Origin: Alcaligenaceae bacterium
GTDB taxonomy: Bacteria > Pseudomonadota > Gammaproteobacteria > Burkholderiales > Burkholderiaceae_B
DNA: 64,000 nucleotides
Reading direction: 5' to 3'
Assembly (NCBI GenBank): GCA_013416455.1
Contig: JACCES010000008.1
Coordinates: 1-64,000, forward strand
Shown in pieces: positions 18,100-28,600 of the stretch. The notes beneath the pieces are model-generated. The model worked only from the letters and a program-made list of their open reading frames with translations. It was not told where the DNA came from and did no database searches. Numbering within the stretch: the first letter of the stretch is position 1; every line of letters starts with the position of its first letter. The position numbers and the translations under genes are program-made.

Positions 18100-18996
18100 A
18101 TGGCAAAGAAACTCAAAGCCGCCATCATCGGTCCTGGCAACATCGGCACCGATCTGCTGGCCAAACTCATGCGCAGCCCCGTGCTGGAACCTGTCTGGAT
18201 GGTGGGCGTCGACCCTGAATCCGACGGCCTGAAGCGGGCCGCCGAACTGGGCCTGAAGACCACCGCCGAAGGGGTGGACGGCATGCTGCCCTTCGTCGAG
18301 GCCGACGACATCCAGATCGCCTTCGACGCGACCAGCGCCTATGTGCACAAGGATAATTCCGACAAGCTCACCGCCCTGGGCGTGCTGATGATAGACCTGA
18401 CGCCGGCCGCCATCGGCCCGTTCTGCGTCCCGCCGGTCAACCTGCAGGAACACCTGGGCAAGGGCGAAAAGAACGTCAACATGGTCACCTGCGGCGGCCA
18501 GGCCACGATTCCCATGGTGCACGCGGTCTCGCGCGTCCAGCCGGTGAAGTACGCCGAGATCGTGGCGACGGTGTCGTCGCGCTCGGCCGGCCCGGGCACC
18601 CGCAAGAACATCGACGAATTCACCCGCACCACGGCCGGCGCGGTCGAGAAGGTGGGCGGCGCCAAGGAAGGCAAGGCCATCATCATCCTGAATCCCGCCG
18701 AACCTCCGCTGATCATGCGCGACACCGTGCATTGCCTGACCGAGGGCGAACCCGATCAGGAAAAGATCACGGAATCCGTCCACGCCATGATCGCCGAAGT
18801 GCAGAAGTACGTGCCCGGCTACCGCCTGGTGAACGGCCCCGTGTTCGACGGCAATCGCGTGTCGGTCTATCTGGAGGTCGAGGGCCTGGGCGACTACCTG
18901 CCCAAGTATTCGGGCAATCTGGACATCATGACCGCCGCCGCGGCCCGCACCGCCGAAATGTTTGCCGAACGGATCCTCGCCGCCGAAGCGGCCTGA
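18100..18996 (+). CDS. mhpF: Acetaldehyde dehydrogenase (acylating)
   Basis: This 298-residue enzyme converts acetaldehyde, CoA and NAD+ to acetyl-CoA. It has the N-terminal nucleotide-binding [14 protein letters not shown] and the catalytic cysteine in [16 protein letters not shown]. It belongs to the MhpF/DmpF/BphJ class, which forms a channelled complex with the aldolase encoded immediately downstream. AGGAG precedes the ATG by six bases. In meta-cleavage operons these two genes come with a 2-oxopent-4-enoate hydratase; here they come with a TRAP transporter instead. Confidence 0.95.
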   Translation: MAKKLKAAIIGPGNIGTDLLAKLMRSPVLEPVWMVGVDPESDGLKRAAELGLKTTAEGVDGMLPFVEADDIQIAFDATSAYVHKDNSDKLTALGVLMIDLTPAAIGPFCVPPVNLQEHLGKGEKNVNMVTCGGQATIPMVHAVSRVQPVKYAEIVATVSSRSAGPGTRKNIDEFTRTTAGAVEKVGGAKEGKAIIILNPAEPPLIMRDTVHCLTEGEPDQEKITESVHAMIAEVQKYVPGYRLVNGPVFDGNRVSVYLEVEGLGDYLPKYSGNLDIMTAAAARTAEMFAERILAAEAA

Positions 18997-19017
18997 CCCT
19001 GAAAGGACGAAATCATC

Positions 19018-20037
19018 ATGAGCAAGAAAATCACTCTGCATGACATGACGCTGCGCGACGGCATGCATCCCAAACGCCACCAGATCACGCTGGAACAGAT
19101 GACCTCCATCGCGCGCGGCCTGGACGAAGCGGGCGTTCCGCTCATCGAAGTCACCCATGGCGACGGCCTGGGCGGCGCATCGGTCAACTACGGCTTCCCT
19201 GCCCACAGCGACGAGGAATACCTGAGCGCGGTCGTGCCCATCCTGAAGCGGGCCAAGGTCTCCGCCCTGCTGCTGCCGGGCATCGGCACCGTCGATCATC
19301 TGAGGATGGCGCACGAAGTGGGCGTCAACACCATCCGCGTGGCCACACACTGCACGGAGGCCGACGTGTCCGAGCAGCACATCACGCTCGGCCGCAAACT
19401 GGGCATGGACACCGTCGGCTTCCTGATGATGAGCCACATGAACGACCCCGCCGGCCTCGCCACACAGGCCAGGCTGATGGAAGGCTACGGCGCCAACTGC
19501 ATCTACGTCACCGACTCGGCCGGCCACCTGCTGCCCAACACGGTCAAGGACCGCCTGCAGGCGGTGCGCGACGCGCTCAAGCCCGAAACCGAGCTGGGCT
19601 TCCATGGCCATCACAATCTGGCCATGGGCGTCGCCAACAGCGTCGCCGCCATCGAGGTGGGCGCCGACCGCATCGACGCCGCCGCCGCCGGCCTGGGCGC
19701 GGGCGCCGGAAATACGCCGCTGGAAGTGCTGGTGGCCGTGCTCGACCTGATGGGCGTGGAAACCGGGGTGGACGTCTTCAAGATCCAGGACGTGGCCGAA
19801 GACCTGGTGATTCCCATCATGGACTTCCCCATCCGCGTGGATCGCGACGCGCTGACCCTGGGCTATGCCGGCGTCTATGGCTCCTTCCTGCTGTTCGCCA
19901 AGCGTGCCGAGCAGAAGTTCGGCATCCCGGCGCGGGAAATCCTGGTCGAAATGGGCCGCCGCGGCATGGTGGGCGGCCAGGAAGACATGATCGAGGATAC
20001 CGCGCTGTCGCTGCTGCGCCAGAAACAAAGCGCCTGA
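19018..20037 (+). CDS. dmpG: 4-hydroxy-2-oxovalerate aldolase
   Basis: This 339-residue class II aldolase splits 4-hydroxy-2-oxovalerate into pyruvate and acetaldehyde and passes the aldehyde to its partner dehydrogenase. The HMGL-like barrel opens with [14 protein letters not shown] (metal-binding Asp in LRDG), and the metal-binding HGHHN occurs in [12 protein letters not shown]. The C-terminal communication domain is full length. It starts 21 bases after the dehydrogenase stop. A hairpin at 20067-20086 follows. Confidence 0.95.
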   Translation: MSKKITLHDMTLRDGMHPKRHQITLEQMTSIARGLDEAGVPLIEVTHGDGLGGASVNYGFPAHSDEEYLSAVVPILKRAKVSALLLPGIGTVDHLRMAHEVGVNTIRVATHCTEADVSEQHITLGRKLGMDTVGFLMMSHMNDPAGLATQARLMEGYGANCIYVTDSAGHLLPNTVKDRLQAVRDALKPETELGFHGHHNLAMGVANSVAAIEVGADRIDAAAAGLGAGAGNTPLEVLVAVLDLMGVETGVDVFKIQDVAEDLVIPIMDFPIRVDRDALTLGYAGVYGSFLLFAKRAEQKFGIPAREILVEMGRRGMVGGQEDMIEDTALSLLRQKQSA

Positions 20038-20066
20038 ACGCCGAGCGCCGCATTTGCCCCGCTTGA

Positions 20067-20086
20067 GCTCGTCGTGAACGACGAGC
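20067..20086 (+). terminator. Hairpin after the aldolase gene
   Basis: An 8-bp perfect stem GCTCGTCG/CGACGAGC with loop TGAA lies 29 bases after the stop codon. It is not followed by a T-run, so it is a weak terminator call. It separates the aldolase unit from the ABC transporter genes. Confidence 0.4.
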
Positions 20087-20189
20087 CCTGCGCGAGGGCG
20101 CATGGTCATGGACATGAAACACAGGCCGCCTAGACTCTCACGGGTTCAGGGAAAATCGGCGGGGCGGCCCGGACGGCCGCCAGAGAATC

Positions 20190-21251
20190 ATGTCCTCCAT
20201 CGCTCTCGAAGCAATCAGCAAACAGTACGACAGTGCGCAGCCGGCCGTGCGCGACATCAGCCTCACGGTGGAGGCGGGCTCCTTCACCGTTCTGCTGGGC
20301 CCTTCCGGCTGCGGCAAATCGACCACGCTGCGCATGATCGCCGGGCTGGAAAGCCCGACCGGCGGACGCATACGCATCGACGGCCGCGACGTCACCGGCC
20401 TGCCGCCGCGGGAGCGCCGGATCGCGATGGTCTTCCAGTCCTACGCGCTGTTCCCGCACCTGAGCGTGCGCGAGAACATTCTGTTCGGCCTGAAAGTGCG
20501 CAAGGAAGCGCGCGCCACCCACGCCGAAAGGCTGGCGCGCACCGCCCGGCTCCTGGGCCTTGAGTCCCTGCTCGACCGCAAACCCTCACAGCTGTCCGGC
20601 GGACAGCAGCAGCGTGTCGCCCTGGGCAGGGCGGTGATCTCGGAAGCCCCCGTCTGCCTGATGGATGAGCCGCTTTCCAACCTGGATGCGCAGCTGCGCC
20701 AGGAAATGCGCCGTGAGATCCGCGCGCTGCAACAGTCGCTGGGCATCACCATGATCTACGTCACGCACGACCAGACGGAGGCGATGAGCATGGCCGACCA
20801 GGTGGTGCTGATGAACGGCGGACGCATCGAACAGCACGATACGCCGGACCGCCTCTATGGACGCCCGGCGACGGAATTCGCGGCCCGCTTCATCGGCACC
20901 CCGCCCATGAACCTGCTGGATCTCGACCCCGCCACGGGAAGGATTTCCGGCTACGGCGGCAACACCTGCATGACCGCGCCCGCAGGCGCCAGCCGCCTGG
21001 GCCTGCGTCCCGAACACATCGAACTGACGGATGAGGACACGGGCCTGCCCGGCAAAGTCGAAAGCATCGAATACTTCGGCGCCGACTCCATCGTGCTTTG
21101 CCGCTTCGGCAGCAATTCAGGGGTGGCCGTGCGCAGTAACGGACATTACCGGGCCTGCCCGGGCACCCCGGTGAACGCCGTATGGCGCCCCGCCCATCAA
21201 CGCTTCTTCGACGCTTCAGGCGCGGCATTGCGCCCTTCAGCCATCATCTGA
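20190..21251 (+). CDS. ugpC: ABC transporter ATPase, UgpC/MalK type
   Basis: This 353-residue ATPase energises a CUT1-type importer. Walker A is GPSGCGKST (residues 37-45), the signature is LSGGQQQR, Walker B is VCLMDEPLSNLDA and the H-loop is VTHDQTEAM. A TOBE domain of about 110 residues fills the C-terminus. It is the first gene of a unit with a binding protein and two permeases, all within short gaps. The glycerol-3-phosphate or glycerophosphodiester assignment rests mainly on the phosphodiesterase gene at the end of the unit. Confidence 0.9.
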   Translation: MSSIALEAISKQYDSAQPAVRDISLTVEAGSFTVLLGPSGCGKSTTLRMIAGLESPTGGRIRIDGRDVTGLPPRERRIAMVFQSYALFPHLSVRENILFGLKVRKEARATHAERLARTARLLGLESLLDRKPSQLSGGQQQRVALGRAVISEAPVCLMDEPLSNLDAQLRQEMRREIRALQQSLGITMIYVTHDQTEAMSMADQVVLMNGGRIEQHDTPDRLYGRPATEFAARFIGTPPMNLLDLDPATGRISGYGGNTCMTAPAGASRLGLRPEHIELTDEDTGLPGKVESIEYFGADSIVLCRFGSNSGVAVRSNGHYRACPGTPVNAVWRPAHQRFFDASGAALRPSAII

Positions 21252-21267
21252 CCCAAAGAGGAACACC

Positions 21268-22560
21268 ATGCGATCCATCGCAGCGAACGCCGCAAGCCTG
21301 GCACTGGCGGGCATTCTTGCCGCCACACCCGCCCTGGCCGGGGCCAAGACGGAAATCGAACTCTACTACCCGGTGGCGGTCGGCGGCCCCATCACCAAGA
21401 TCGTCGACGGCATGGTCGAACGCTTCGAACAGGAGCATCCGGACATCGGCGTCACGGCGGTCTATGCCGGCACCTACCAGGATTCCGTCGCCAAGGCGCT
21501 CACCGCGCACAGGGGCGGCGGGGCGCCCGAACTGGCCATCCTGCTGTCCACCGACATGTTCACGCTCATCGACGAGGGCGCCATCGTGCCCTTCGACCCC
21601 CTGATCCAGTCGGAAGAAGACCAGCAATGGCTGAATGACTTCTATCCCGGCTTCATGGCCAACAGCCAGACCGGCGGGCAGACCTGGGGCATTCCCTTCC
21701 AGCGTTCCACCATCGTCATGTACTACAACAAGGAACTGTTCAAGGAAGCGGGACTGGACCCGGACAGGGCACCGGCCACCTGGGACGAACTGGTCGATCA
21801 CGCCGGCAGGCTCACCAAGCGGGATGCCAGCGGCAAGGTGACGCAATGGGGCATCAGCATTCCCTCCGGCGGCGCCTATGGCTATTGGCTGTTCCAGGCC
21901 CTGACCACGCCGAACGACGTGCTGCTGATGAACCAGGAAGGCACCGAAACCTATCTGGACGAACCGGCCGTCATCGAAGCCATGCGGTTCTGGCACGACC
22001 TGGCCTACAAGCACGAGGTCATGCCGCAGGGCACTATCGAATGGGGCACGACGCCCAAGGACTTCCTGCTGGGAACGAGCGCCATCATGTGGACGACCAC
22101 CGGCAACCTGGCCAATGTGCGCAACAACGCCAATTTCGATTTCGGCGTGGCGCCCATGCCCCGCGCCAAACAGGGGGGCAGCCCGACCGGCGGCGGCAAC
22201 TTCTACCTGTTCCAGTCCGCCACCCCCGAGCAGCGGAAGGCCGCGCTGACCTTCGTGAAGTGGATGACCAGCCCCGAGAACGCCGCGCAGTGGAGCATCG
22301 ACACGGGCTACGTGGCGGTCAGCGCCTCGGCCTGGGAAACGGACCGCATGAAGGAATATGCCGGCAAGGTGCCCAGCGCGCTCGTGGCGCGCGACCAGCT
22401 CGAAGTGGCGGTGGCGGAGTTTTCCACCCACGACAACCAGCGCGTCACCAAGGTCCTGAACGACAACGTGCAGGCCGTCATGACCAACAGCAAAACGCCG
22501 GAACAGGCCATGAAGGATGCGCAGCGTGAAGCCACCCGCCTGCTGCGCCCCTATCGCTGA
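21268..22560 (+). CDS. ugpB: ABC transporter substrate-binding protein, UgpB-like
   Basis: This 430-residue family 1 extracellular binding protein has a signal peptide ending near ALA|GAKTEIELYYP (residue 25). The fold features WGIPFQRSTIVMYYNKELFKEAGLDP and ANARNN-type hinge segments resemble glycerol-3-phosphate receptors. It lies 16 bases after ugpC. The neighbouring phosphodiesterase makes a glycerophosphodiester or glycerol-3-phosphate ligand likely, but other phosphorylated or polyol ligands are possible. Confidence 0.87.
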   Translation: MRSIAANAASLALAGILAATPALAGAKTEIELYYPVAVGGPITKIVDGMVERFEQEHPDIGVTAVYAGTYQDSVAKALTAHRGGGAPELAILLSTDMFTLIDEGAIVPFDPLIQSEEDQQWLNDFYPGFMANSQTGGQTWGIPFQRSTIVMYYNKELFKEAGLDPDRAPATWDELVDHAGRLTKRDASGKVTQWGISIPSGGAYGYWLFQALTTPNDVLLMNQEGTETYLDEPAVIEAMRFWHDLAYKHEVMPQGTIEWGTTPKDFLLGTSAIMWTTTGNLANVRNNANFDFGVAPMPRAKQGGSPTGGGNFYLFQSATPEQRKAALTFVKWMTSPENAAQWSIDTGYVAVSASAWETDRMKEYAGKVPSALVARDQLEVAVAEFSTHDNQRVTKVLNDNVQAVMTNSKTPEQAMKDAQREATRLLRPYR

Positions 22561-22590
22561 GGGAATGATGCGCCCACCGGTTTGCGCGAC

Positions 22591-23466
22591 ATGAAATCTT
22601 CCATGCACGCGGTACATGGCTGGTTGCTCCTGCTGCCGGCCATGGTGCTCCTGGCCGCCTTCACGCACTACCCCGCGCTCGCCACGCTGTGGAACAGTCT
22701 GTTCTCCACACCCAGGGCCGCGCGGCCGGCGGTCTTCGTCGGGCTGGACAACTACCGGGCCATGATCGACGACCCGGTTTTCTGGCAGGCGTTCTGGAAC
22801 AACATGGCCTTCGCGGCCATCACCATTCCCGTCTCGGTGGCGCTTGCGCTGGCCATGGCGCTCTGGGTGAACGGGCGCCTGGCCGGCCGCGGCTTCCTGC
22901 GGCTGGCCTACTTCACCCCGACAGTGCTTCCCATGGTCGCCGTCGCGAACATCTGGCTGTTCTTCTACACCCCGCAATACGGCCTGCTGGACCAGATCTT
23001 CGGCCTGTTCGGCCTGTCCGGCAACAACTGGCTGGGCATGAAGCCGACGGCGCTGCCGGCGCTGATGGCGGTGACCATCTGGAAGGAGGCCGGCTTTTTC
23101 ATGATTTTCTATCTTGCCGCATTGCAGCAGATTCCACCGCCCCTGCTTGAGGCCGCCCGGCTGGAAGGGGCATCCCGCTGGCAGACCTTCCACCGCGTTC
23201 TGCTTCCCCTGCTCATGCCGACCACGCTGTTCGTGCTGGTGAACGCGCTGATCAATGCCTTCCGCATGGTCGACCATGTGCTGGTCATGACGCGGGGGGG
23301 CCCCGACAACGCCAGCACACTGCTGCTCTACTACATCTACGAAGTCGGCTTCAGCTATTGGGATACGGCCTATGCCGCCACTCTGTCCGTCGCCCTGCTG
23401 GCGGTACTGGCGCTGACCGCCCTGGTGAAATTCCGCTGGCTCGATCGCCGCACACACTACCAATGA
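22591..23466 (+). CDS. ugpA: ABC transporter permease, UgpA-like
   Basis: This MalF/UgpA-type permease of about 291 residues has six membrane segments. The ATPase-contacting EAA loop is EAARLEGASRWQTFHRVLLPLL near residue 185. I start at ATG 22591 (MKSSMHAVHGWLLLLPAM); an in-frame TTG at 22582 gives three more residues and neither has a convincing ribosome binding site. The stop overlaps the next permease start (ATGA). Confidence 0.88.
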   Translation: MKSSMHAVHGWLLLLPAMVLLAAFTHYPALATLWNSLFSTPRAARPAVFVGLDNYRAMIDDPVFWQAFWNNMAFAAITIPVSVALALAMALWVNGRLAGRGFLRLAYFTPTVLPMVAVANIWLFFYTPQYGLLDQIFGLFGLSGNNWLGMKPTALPALMAVTIWKEAGFFMIFYLAALQQIPPPLLEAARLEGASRWQTFHRVLLPLLMPTTLFVLVNALINAFRMVDHVLVMTRGGPDNASTLLLYYIYEVGFSYWDTAYAATLSVALLAVLALTALVKFRWLDRRTHYQ

Positions 23467-24338
23467 ACACGACAGTCGACCACCGGCGCAAATACGAGGC
23501 CGCCGCTGCCGCCGGGGGGCGGAAGGTATCCGGCGGACGGAGCGGGGAACTCCACACTCTGGGGGCATGGCTGCTCGGCCTGCTCTGGATACTGCCGCTG
23601 GCCTACAGCGTCTGGGCGGCCTTCCACCCGTCGGAATACGCTACGCGCTTCGAACCGGGCGCGCCGCTGACACTGGACAATTTCCGGGCGGCCTGGAACG
23701 CCGCCCCCTTCGCGCGCTATTTCCTGAACACCTTCCTGCTGGTCACCATGGTGCTGGCGGCACAATTCGTGCTCTCCACCCTGGCCGCGTACGCCTTCGC
23801 CCGCTACCGATTCCGTGGACGGGACGTCCTGTTCATGCTGGTGCTGCTGCAGCTCATGATCATGCCCGACGTGCTGATCGTCGAGAACTACCGCCTCATG
23901 GCCGGGCTGGGACTGCGCGACACCATCGTGGCCATCGGTCTGCCTTATTTCGCGTCGGCGTTCGGCATCTTCCTGCTGCGCCAGACCTTCAAGACCGTGC
24001 CACGTGAACTTGAGGAAGCCGCGCTGATGGAAGGAGCGAACCGATGGCAGGTACTGATGAAGGTCTATGTGCCGCTGGCCAGGCCCGTTTATGTGGCCTA
24101 CGGCCTGGTGTCCGTCAGCCATCACTGGAACAATTTCCTGTGGCCGCTCATCGTATCGAATTCCGTCGGAACCCGGCCGCTGACCGTCGGCCTGCAGGTC
24201 TTCGCCTCGACCGACCAAGGGATAGACTGGTCCATCATCACGGCCGCGACGCTGCTGAGCGCGGCGCCCCTGCTGCTGGCCTTCCTGTTGTTCCAGCGGC
24301 AATTCGTGCAATCCTTCATGCGGGCGGGCATACGCTGA
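23463..24338 (+). CDS. ugpE: ABC transporter permease, UgpE-like
   Basis: This 291-residue MalG/UgpE-type permease forms the second half of the membrane channel. Its EAA loop is EAALMEGANRWQVLMKVYVPLARP. It starts at ATG 23463, overlapping the ugpA stop by four bases. A long cytoplasmic N-terminus of about 35 residues precedes the first helix (LGAWLLGLLWILPLAYSVW). Confidence 0.88.
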   Translation: MNTTVDHRRKYEAAAAAGGRKVSGGRSGELHTLGAWLLGLLWILPLAYSVWAAFHPSEYATRFEPGAPLTLDNFRAAWNAAPFARYFLNTFLLVTMVLAAQFVLSTLAAYAFARYRFRGRDVLFMLVLLQLMIMPDVLIVENYRLMAGLGLRDTIVAIGLPYFASAFGIFLLRQTFKTVPRELEEAALMEGANRWQVLMKVYVPLARPVYVAYGLVSVSHHWNNFLWPLIVSNSVGTRPLTVGLQVFASTDQGIDWSIITAATLLSAAPLLLAFLLFQRQFVQSFMRAGIR

Positions 24339-24402
24339 CCATCGCGGCCCGCCCGACCAAGCCGGCGGCGCCGGGCGAGGCAACCCTGTTCTGGAGCCAG
24401 AC

Positions 24403-25197
24403 ATGCTGATCGCGCAGATTTCGGACATCCATTTCCACCTGGAAGGGCGCCACGTCGAACTGATACGCCCGAAGGAACATCTGGCCGCCGCGCTGCGGTC
24501 GCTGAACATGCTGCACCCGCTGCCCGATCTGGTGCTGGTGACGGGCGACCTGACCGAACACGGGCTCCCCGAAGAATATGAGGGCGTCGGCGCCGTCCTG
24601 TCGGAACTGCGCATGCCCTGGCTGCCCATTCCCGGCAATCACGACAGCGTGGAGCAAATGCGCGCGGCTTTCCCGGACATGAGTTGCCTGCACAACGACA
24701 CGCCCTTCATCCAGTACGCGATCGAAGACCTGCCGCTGCGCATCGTGGCCCTGGACACCGTGGTGCCCGGCGCCGGCCACGGCGCCCTGTGCGAACGGCG
24801 GCTCGCCTGGCTGGCCCGCACACTGGAAGCCGAAACCGAAAAGCCGACCCTGATCATGATGCACCACCCCCCCATGGAAACCGGCATTCGCGGCATGGAC
24901 GGGCTGGCGCTGATGGAAGGCCGTGACACTTTTCTGGACCTGGTCGCCCAATACGGCAATATCGAACGCATCGTCTGCGGGCATGTCCACCGCAGCGTGC
25001 TGTGCCGGCTGGCCGGCACGGTGGTGTCGATCTGCCCCGGCACCGCCCACCAGATCGCGCTGGAACTGGAAGGCGACCCGGACAACCTGCGGTTCATATT
25101 CGAACCGCCCGGCTACCAGCTGCACTGGTTCGGCCACAACGGCCTGGTGACACACCACGGCGTCATCGGCGATTACGGGGCGGCGACCCGATACTGA
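24403..25197 (+). CDS. gpdQ: GpdQ-type metallophosphodiesterase
   Basis: This 264-residue binuclear metallophosphoesterase resembles GpdQ of Enterobacter aerogenes, which hydrolyses glycerophosphodiesters and other phosphodiesters. All metal ligands are in place: Asp8 and His10 (SDIH), Asp49 (GDL), Asn79 and His80 (GNHD), His154 (MMHHPP), His194 and His196 (GHVHRS). It has no signal peptide, so it acts in the cytoplasm on imported substrate. It closes the ugp-like unit and takes the place that the unrelated UgpQ holds in E. coli ugpBAECQ. Confidence 0.88.
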   Translation: MLIAQISDIHFHLEGRHVELIRPKEHLAAALRSLNMLHPLPDLVLVTGDLTEHGLPEEYEGVGAVLSELRMPWLPIPGNHDSVEQMRAAFPDMSCLHNDTPFIQYAIEDLPLRIVALDTVVPGAGHGALCERRLAWLARTLEAETEKPTLIMMHHPPMETGIRGMDGLALMEGRDTFLDLVAQYGNIERIVCGHVHRSVLCRLAGTVVSICPGTAHQIALELEGDPDNLRFIFEPPGYQLHWFGHNGLVTHHGVIGDYGAATRY

Positions 25198-25219
25198 AAA
25201 GAATGCCCCGGGCCGCCGG

Positions 25220-25573
25220 CTACCAGGCGGGCGCCGGCTCCCATTGAACGTCTTCCTGCTTCTCGTGCGCCAGCCTGAGCATGGCCAGCAGCGGATAAGC
25301 GCGCCGCCGGAAGCTGACGGGCTCGTTCACCGGATGCGTCTTGTCGTCGTTGTCATCGTCGGTGTCGGGGTTTTCGTCGGTTTCCTTGGTAATGGCCATG
25401 GCCCGCTCGATACCGGCGATCGCGCCGGCCAGCTGCTCGCGCGTGATCACCCCGCGCTCAGGGACTTCGCTGTCGTAAGGCTTGCCCGCGGCCCTGAGGA
25501 TGGGAAGCGCGTGGCGGGAGAACATCAGCACTTCCGCGGAAGACTTTGAATGAAAGACGATGAGCATGGTCAT
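25220..25573 (-). CDS. DUF1840 domain protein
   Basis: This 117-residue protein has the DUF1840 pattern: a beta-rich opening MLIVFHSKSSAEVLMFSRHALPIL, then RGVITREQLAGAIAGIERAM, an acidic linker (TDENPDTDDDNDDK) and a conserved VSFRRRAYPLLAMLRLA helix. Its function is unknown. I start at ATG 25573; ATG 25567 is as likely. It converges with the phosphodiesterase gene. Confidence 0.82.
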   Translation of the reverse strand: MTMLIVFHSKSSAEVLMFSRHALPILRAAGKPYDSEVPERGVITREQLAGAIAGIERAMAITKETDENPDTDDDNDDKTHPVNEPVSFRRRAYPLLAMLRLAHEKQEDVQWEPAPAW

Positions 25574-25674
25574 GGTCGCAATTCCAACGATGGACACACC
25601 CTAACACTACCCGAACACCCAGCCGCTGCCAAGACGGATCATGGAGGCCTTTCCCGGGCCTTTCATTTTGTTTC

Positions 25675-28600
25675 ATGTCCTCCATCATGTTGCCGTTCCT
25701 GCTCTCCCGTACACCACCGATGCGCGCGCGCCGCCCTGCCATCCATGCTTTGCCGGCCGCTGCGGCGGACGCTGCGGCCTACCGCCCGCCGGCATCCCGA
25801 AGCCGCCCGTCCCTCGGGTGCCTGGCCGCCGGTCTGGCGGCCGCCTTCATTGGCTGTGCTGTCCGGGCGAGCCCCGGGCCGGGCATGGCGCCGGTCGCGG
25901 GCGGCGGCGCCGATACCGGCGGGAGCGTCTGTTCGCCGCCGGCGCTGGGCGCGCCCTGCGCCACGGGCGGCACGGCGCTGCCCGGCAATTCCGAGCCCGG
26001 GCCGGGCCTGGGCATGGGCAACCCGGTGCATCTGGCCACCGGCAACAAGTATCAGCTGGATGTCGACCTTCCACCCAACCCTGCCGCGCCCGCGCTGGAG
26101 CTGATCCGCCACTACAACGGGCTGGCGACGCAGGGCACCGCTCTGGGCCGCAATTGGGCCTTCTCCTATGATGTGCGCCTGCGGCGACGCGGCGACGGCT
26201 GGCAGGTGCGCCAGGGCGACGGCAGCATCCTGAAGATCGCCGCCCCGGTGCCGCAGGGGCGTGAGCTGCGCTGGCAATGGCCCGATGGGCGCCGGCTGAT
26301 CTTTGATGCCGGCGGGCATCTCGTGCGCATCGAACTGGGCCGGGCCGCCTTCGTGCGCATCCACCGCCACGCCGGGCCGCATCCGCTCGCCGGCATGATC
26401 CGGCGCGTCGAAAGCTCATCCGGGCACACTTTGCGCTTCCACTACCGTGAATACGAAGGCCAGGCCGCACTGGAATCCGTGGATACGCCGCTGGGCTCAT
26501 TCCGTTACCGCCATGGCCGGCCCGATCCGGCCAGCGGCCATCGGTCGCCCCGGCTGGAGGCCGTGGAACGCCCCGATGGCATGCGGCGCCTCTACCATTA
26601 CGAAGCGGGCTTCCAGTCCGGCAACCCCTATGCGCTCACCGGCATCTCGCTCGGCGCGCCCGCCGGCCCGGACCACCGGCTCGCCACCTGGAAATACGAC
26701 AGCCATGGCCGGGTGATCGAAGCGCAACAGCATGGCCGCCGGCTGCCCGTGCTGCACTTCGATTACGCGCAGACCGCCAGGGGAAACCGCGCGGGGCTGA
26801 CCCGGGTGCGCGGCAGCGACGGCCGACAACAGGAAATCCGCTACCAGCACGTCCATGGGGGCTACCGGCTGCTCAGCCGCCAGAGCGGCGGCTGCGCCCA
26901 GCCAGCGTCCGGCGCCGTTGCGGCCTGCCCGGATACGGCCGCCGGGCCCGACACCATCGCACAATACGACGCACAAGGGCGGCTGACCGCTCTGAGCGGC
27001 ATGCTGCTGCGGCGCTCGCCCGGCGGCGGCCTCACCGGGCTGCTGCGGCCCCCCGCGCCGGGCTGGCCCGGCCTGGCTTTCGATCATGATGGCCCGCAAG
27101 GCCGCTACACCTGGCAAAGCGATGCCACGGGCCCGACCACCCTGCTTGCGGACTCGGCGGGCCGCCCCGCCCATCTCCGGTACGCCAATGGCGATACCGT
27201 GCGGCTGCATTACGATGCGCAGGGCCGCCCCCTGCGCATCGACGAAAGCGCCGGCGACCCGGCCCGCGGCGCCACAAGCACGCGGCTGCGCTGGCACGGC
27301 CGGCAATTGCTGCGGATCGAACACCCTGCTGAAACCGAATCGCTTCAGCGCGACGGCGGGGGCCGCATCGTTGGGCGCAGCGTACAGCGGCCGGGCTCCG
27401 GCCTGTCGCCGGCCTTCCGTTTCCGCGAAGGCTTTGGCTACGACGACCAGGGGCGCCTGACGCTGCACCGCCTGCCCGAAGGCGGCGCCCTGCATTATGA
27501 GTGGCGAGGCGCCAGGCTGGCCGCCCTGCACTGGGAGGACACGCAAGGGCAGGTCCAGCCGGTCATCACATCCGTGGCCGGCACGCCCGGCTACCGCCAT
27601 GGCAACGGCCTGGAACGGGTTGCCGGCGCCCCCGCCGGCCTGCACGCCGACACCCTGTGGCTGGGGCATGGCGGCGAGACCTGGTGGCTGCAGCGCAGCA
27701 GCCATGATGCCGCGGGGCGGGTGCTGCACGATATCCACGAATTTCCGCCCTTCGGCCGGCACGATCGCCAGTATTATGTCCACGATCCGCAGTCCCGCAT
27801 GCGGGCGGCGCTGCACCAGCGGGCCGGAAGCTCGGCCCGCCATTGGTATGCCTGGCACCCGGACGGCCGGCTGGCGGCCATGAACGAGGGCGGCCGCAGC
27901 CGGATACCCTCGGTGCGCCGCGATGCCTCGGGGCTGCCCCTCCGCACCGGCCGCCATCTGCTGCGCTACGGCCCGGGCCGCCGCCTGGAAAGCGTTGCAT
28001 CCGCCGCCACCGGCGAACCGCTGGCCCAATACCGCCACAATGCCTTCGGCCACCGCATCATCAAATATCACGGCGGCCAGGCCACCCACTACCTGTATCT
28101 GGGCAACCAGCTCGTGGCGGAAGCCCGCGGCGACGGCGGACATGCGCCGCCCGCGGTGACCCGCCGCTTTCTTCATGCCGGCCTGACACCTGTCGGCATG
28201 ATCGAGTATCCATCCGGCGGTCCGCCCCGCCTGCTTGCCGTGCATGCCGACCTTTCCGGCGCGCCCCGGCTGGTGACGGACGCCGACCGGCGGCTGCGCT
28301 GGCTGGCCAGCTACACGCCCACGGGCCAGGCCCGGCAAGTGGCGGGCGACATGCATTTTCCATTGCGGCTGCCCGGCCAGTACGAAGACCCTGAAACCGG
28401 CTGGCACGATAATCTGCTGCGCACCTACGTGGCCGGGCTGGGCCATTACCTGGAACCCGATCCCCTCGGCCCCCTGCCCGGCACCGACGCCTACGGCTAC
28501 GCCCGCCAGCAGCCCTGGCGCTATGCCGACCCCTGGGGTCTGCTGCTGTTCGCCTTCGACGGCACCCGCTACAACGCCCAGTCCATGGGCAATGTCTGGA

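Noticed and set aside
18265-18996. Inverted or truncated copy of meta-cleavage pathway genes
   Set aside because: Both the dehydrogenase and the aldolase are full length with intact active sites, so this is a working pair rather than a remnant.
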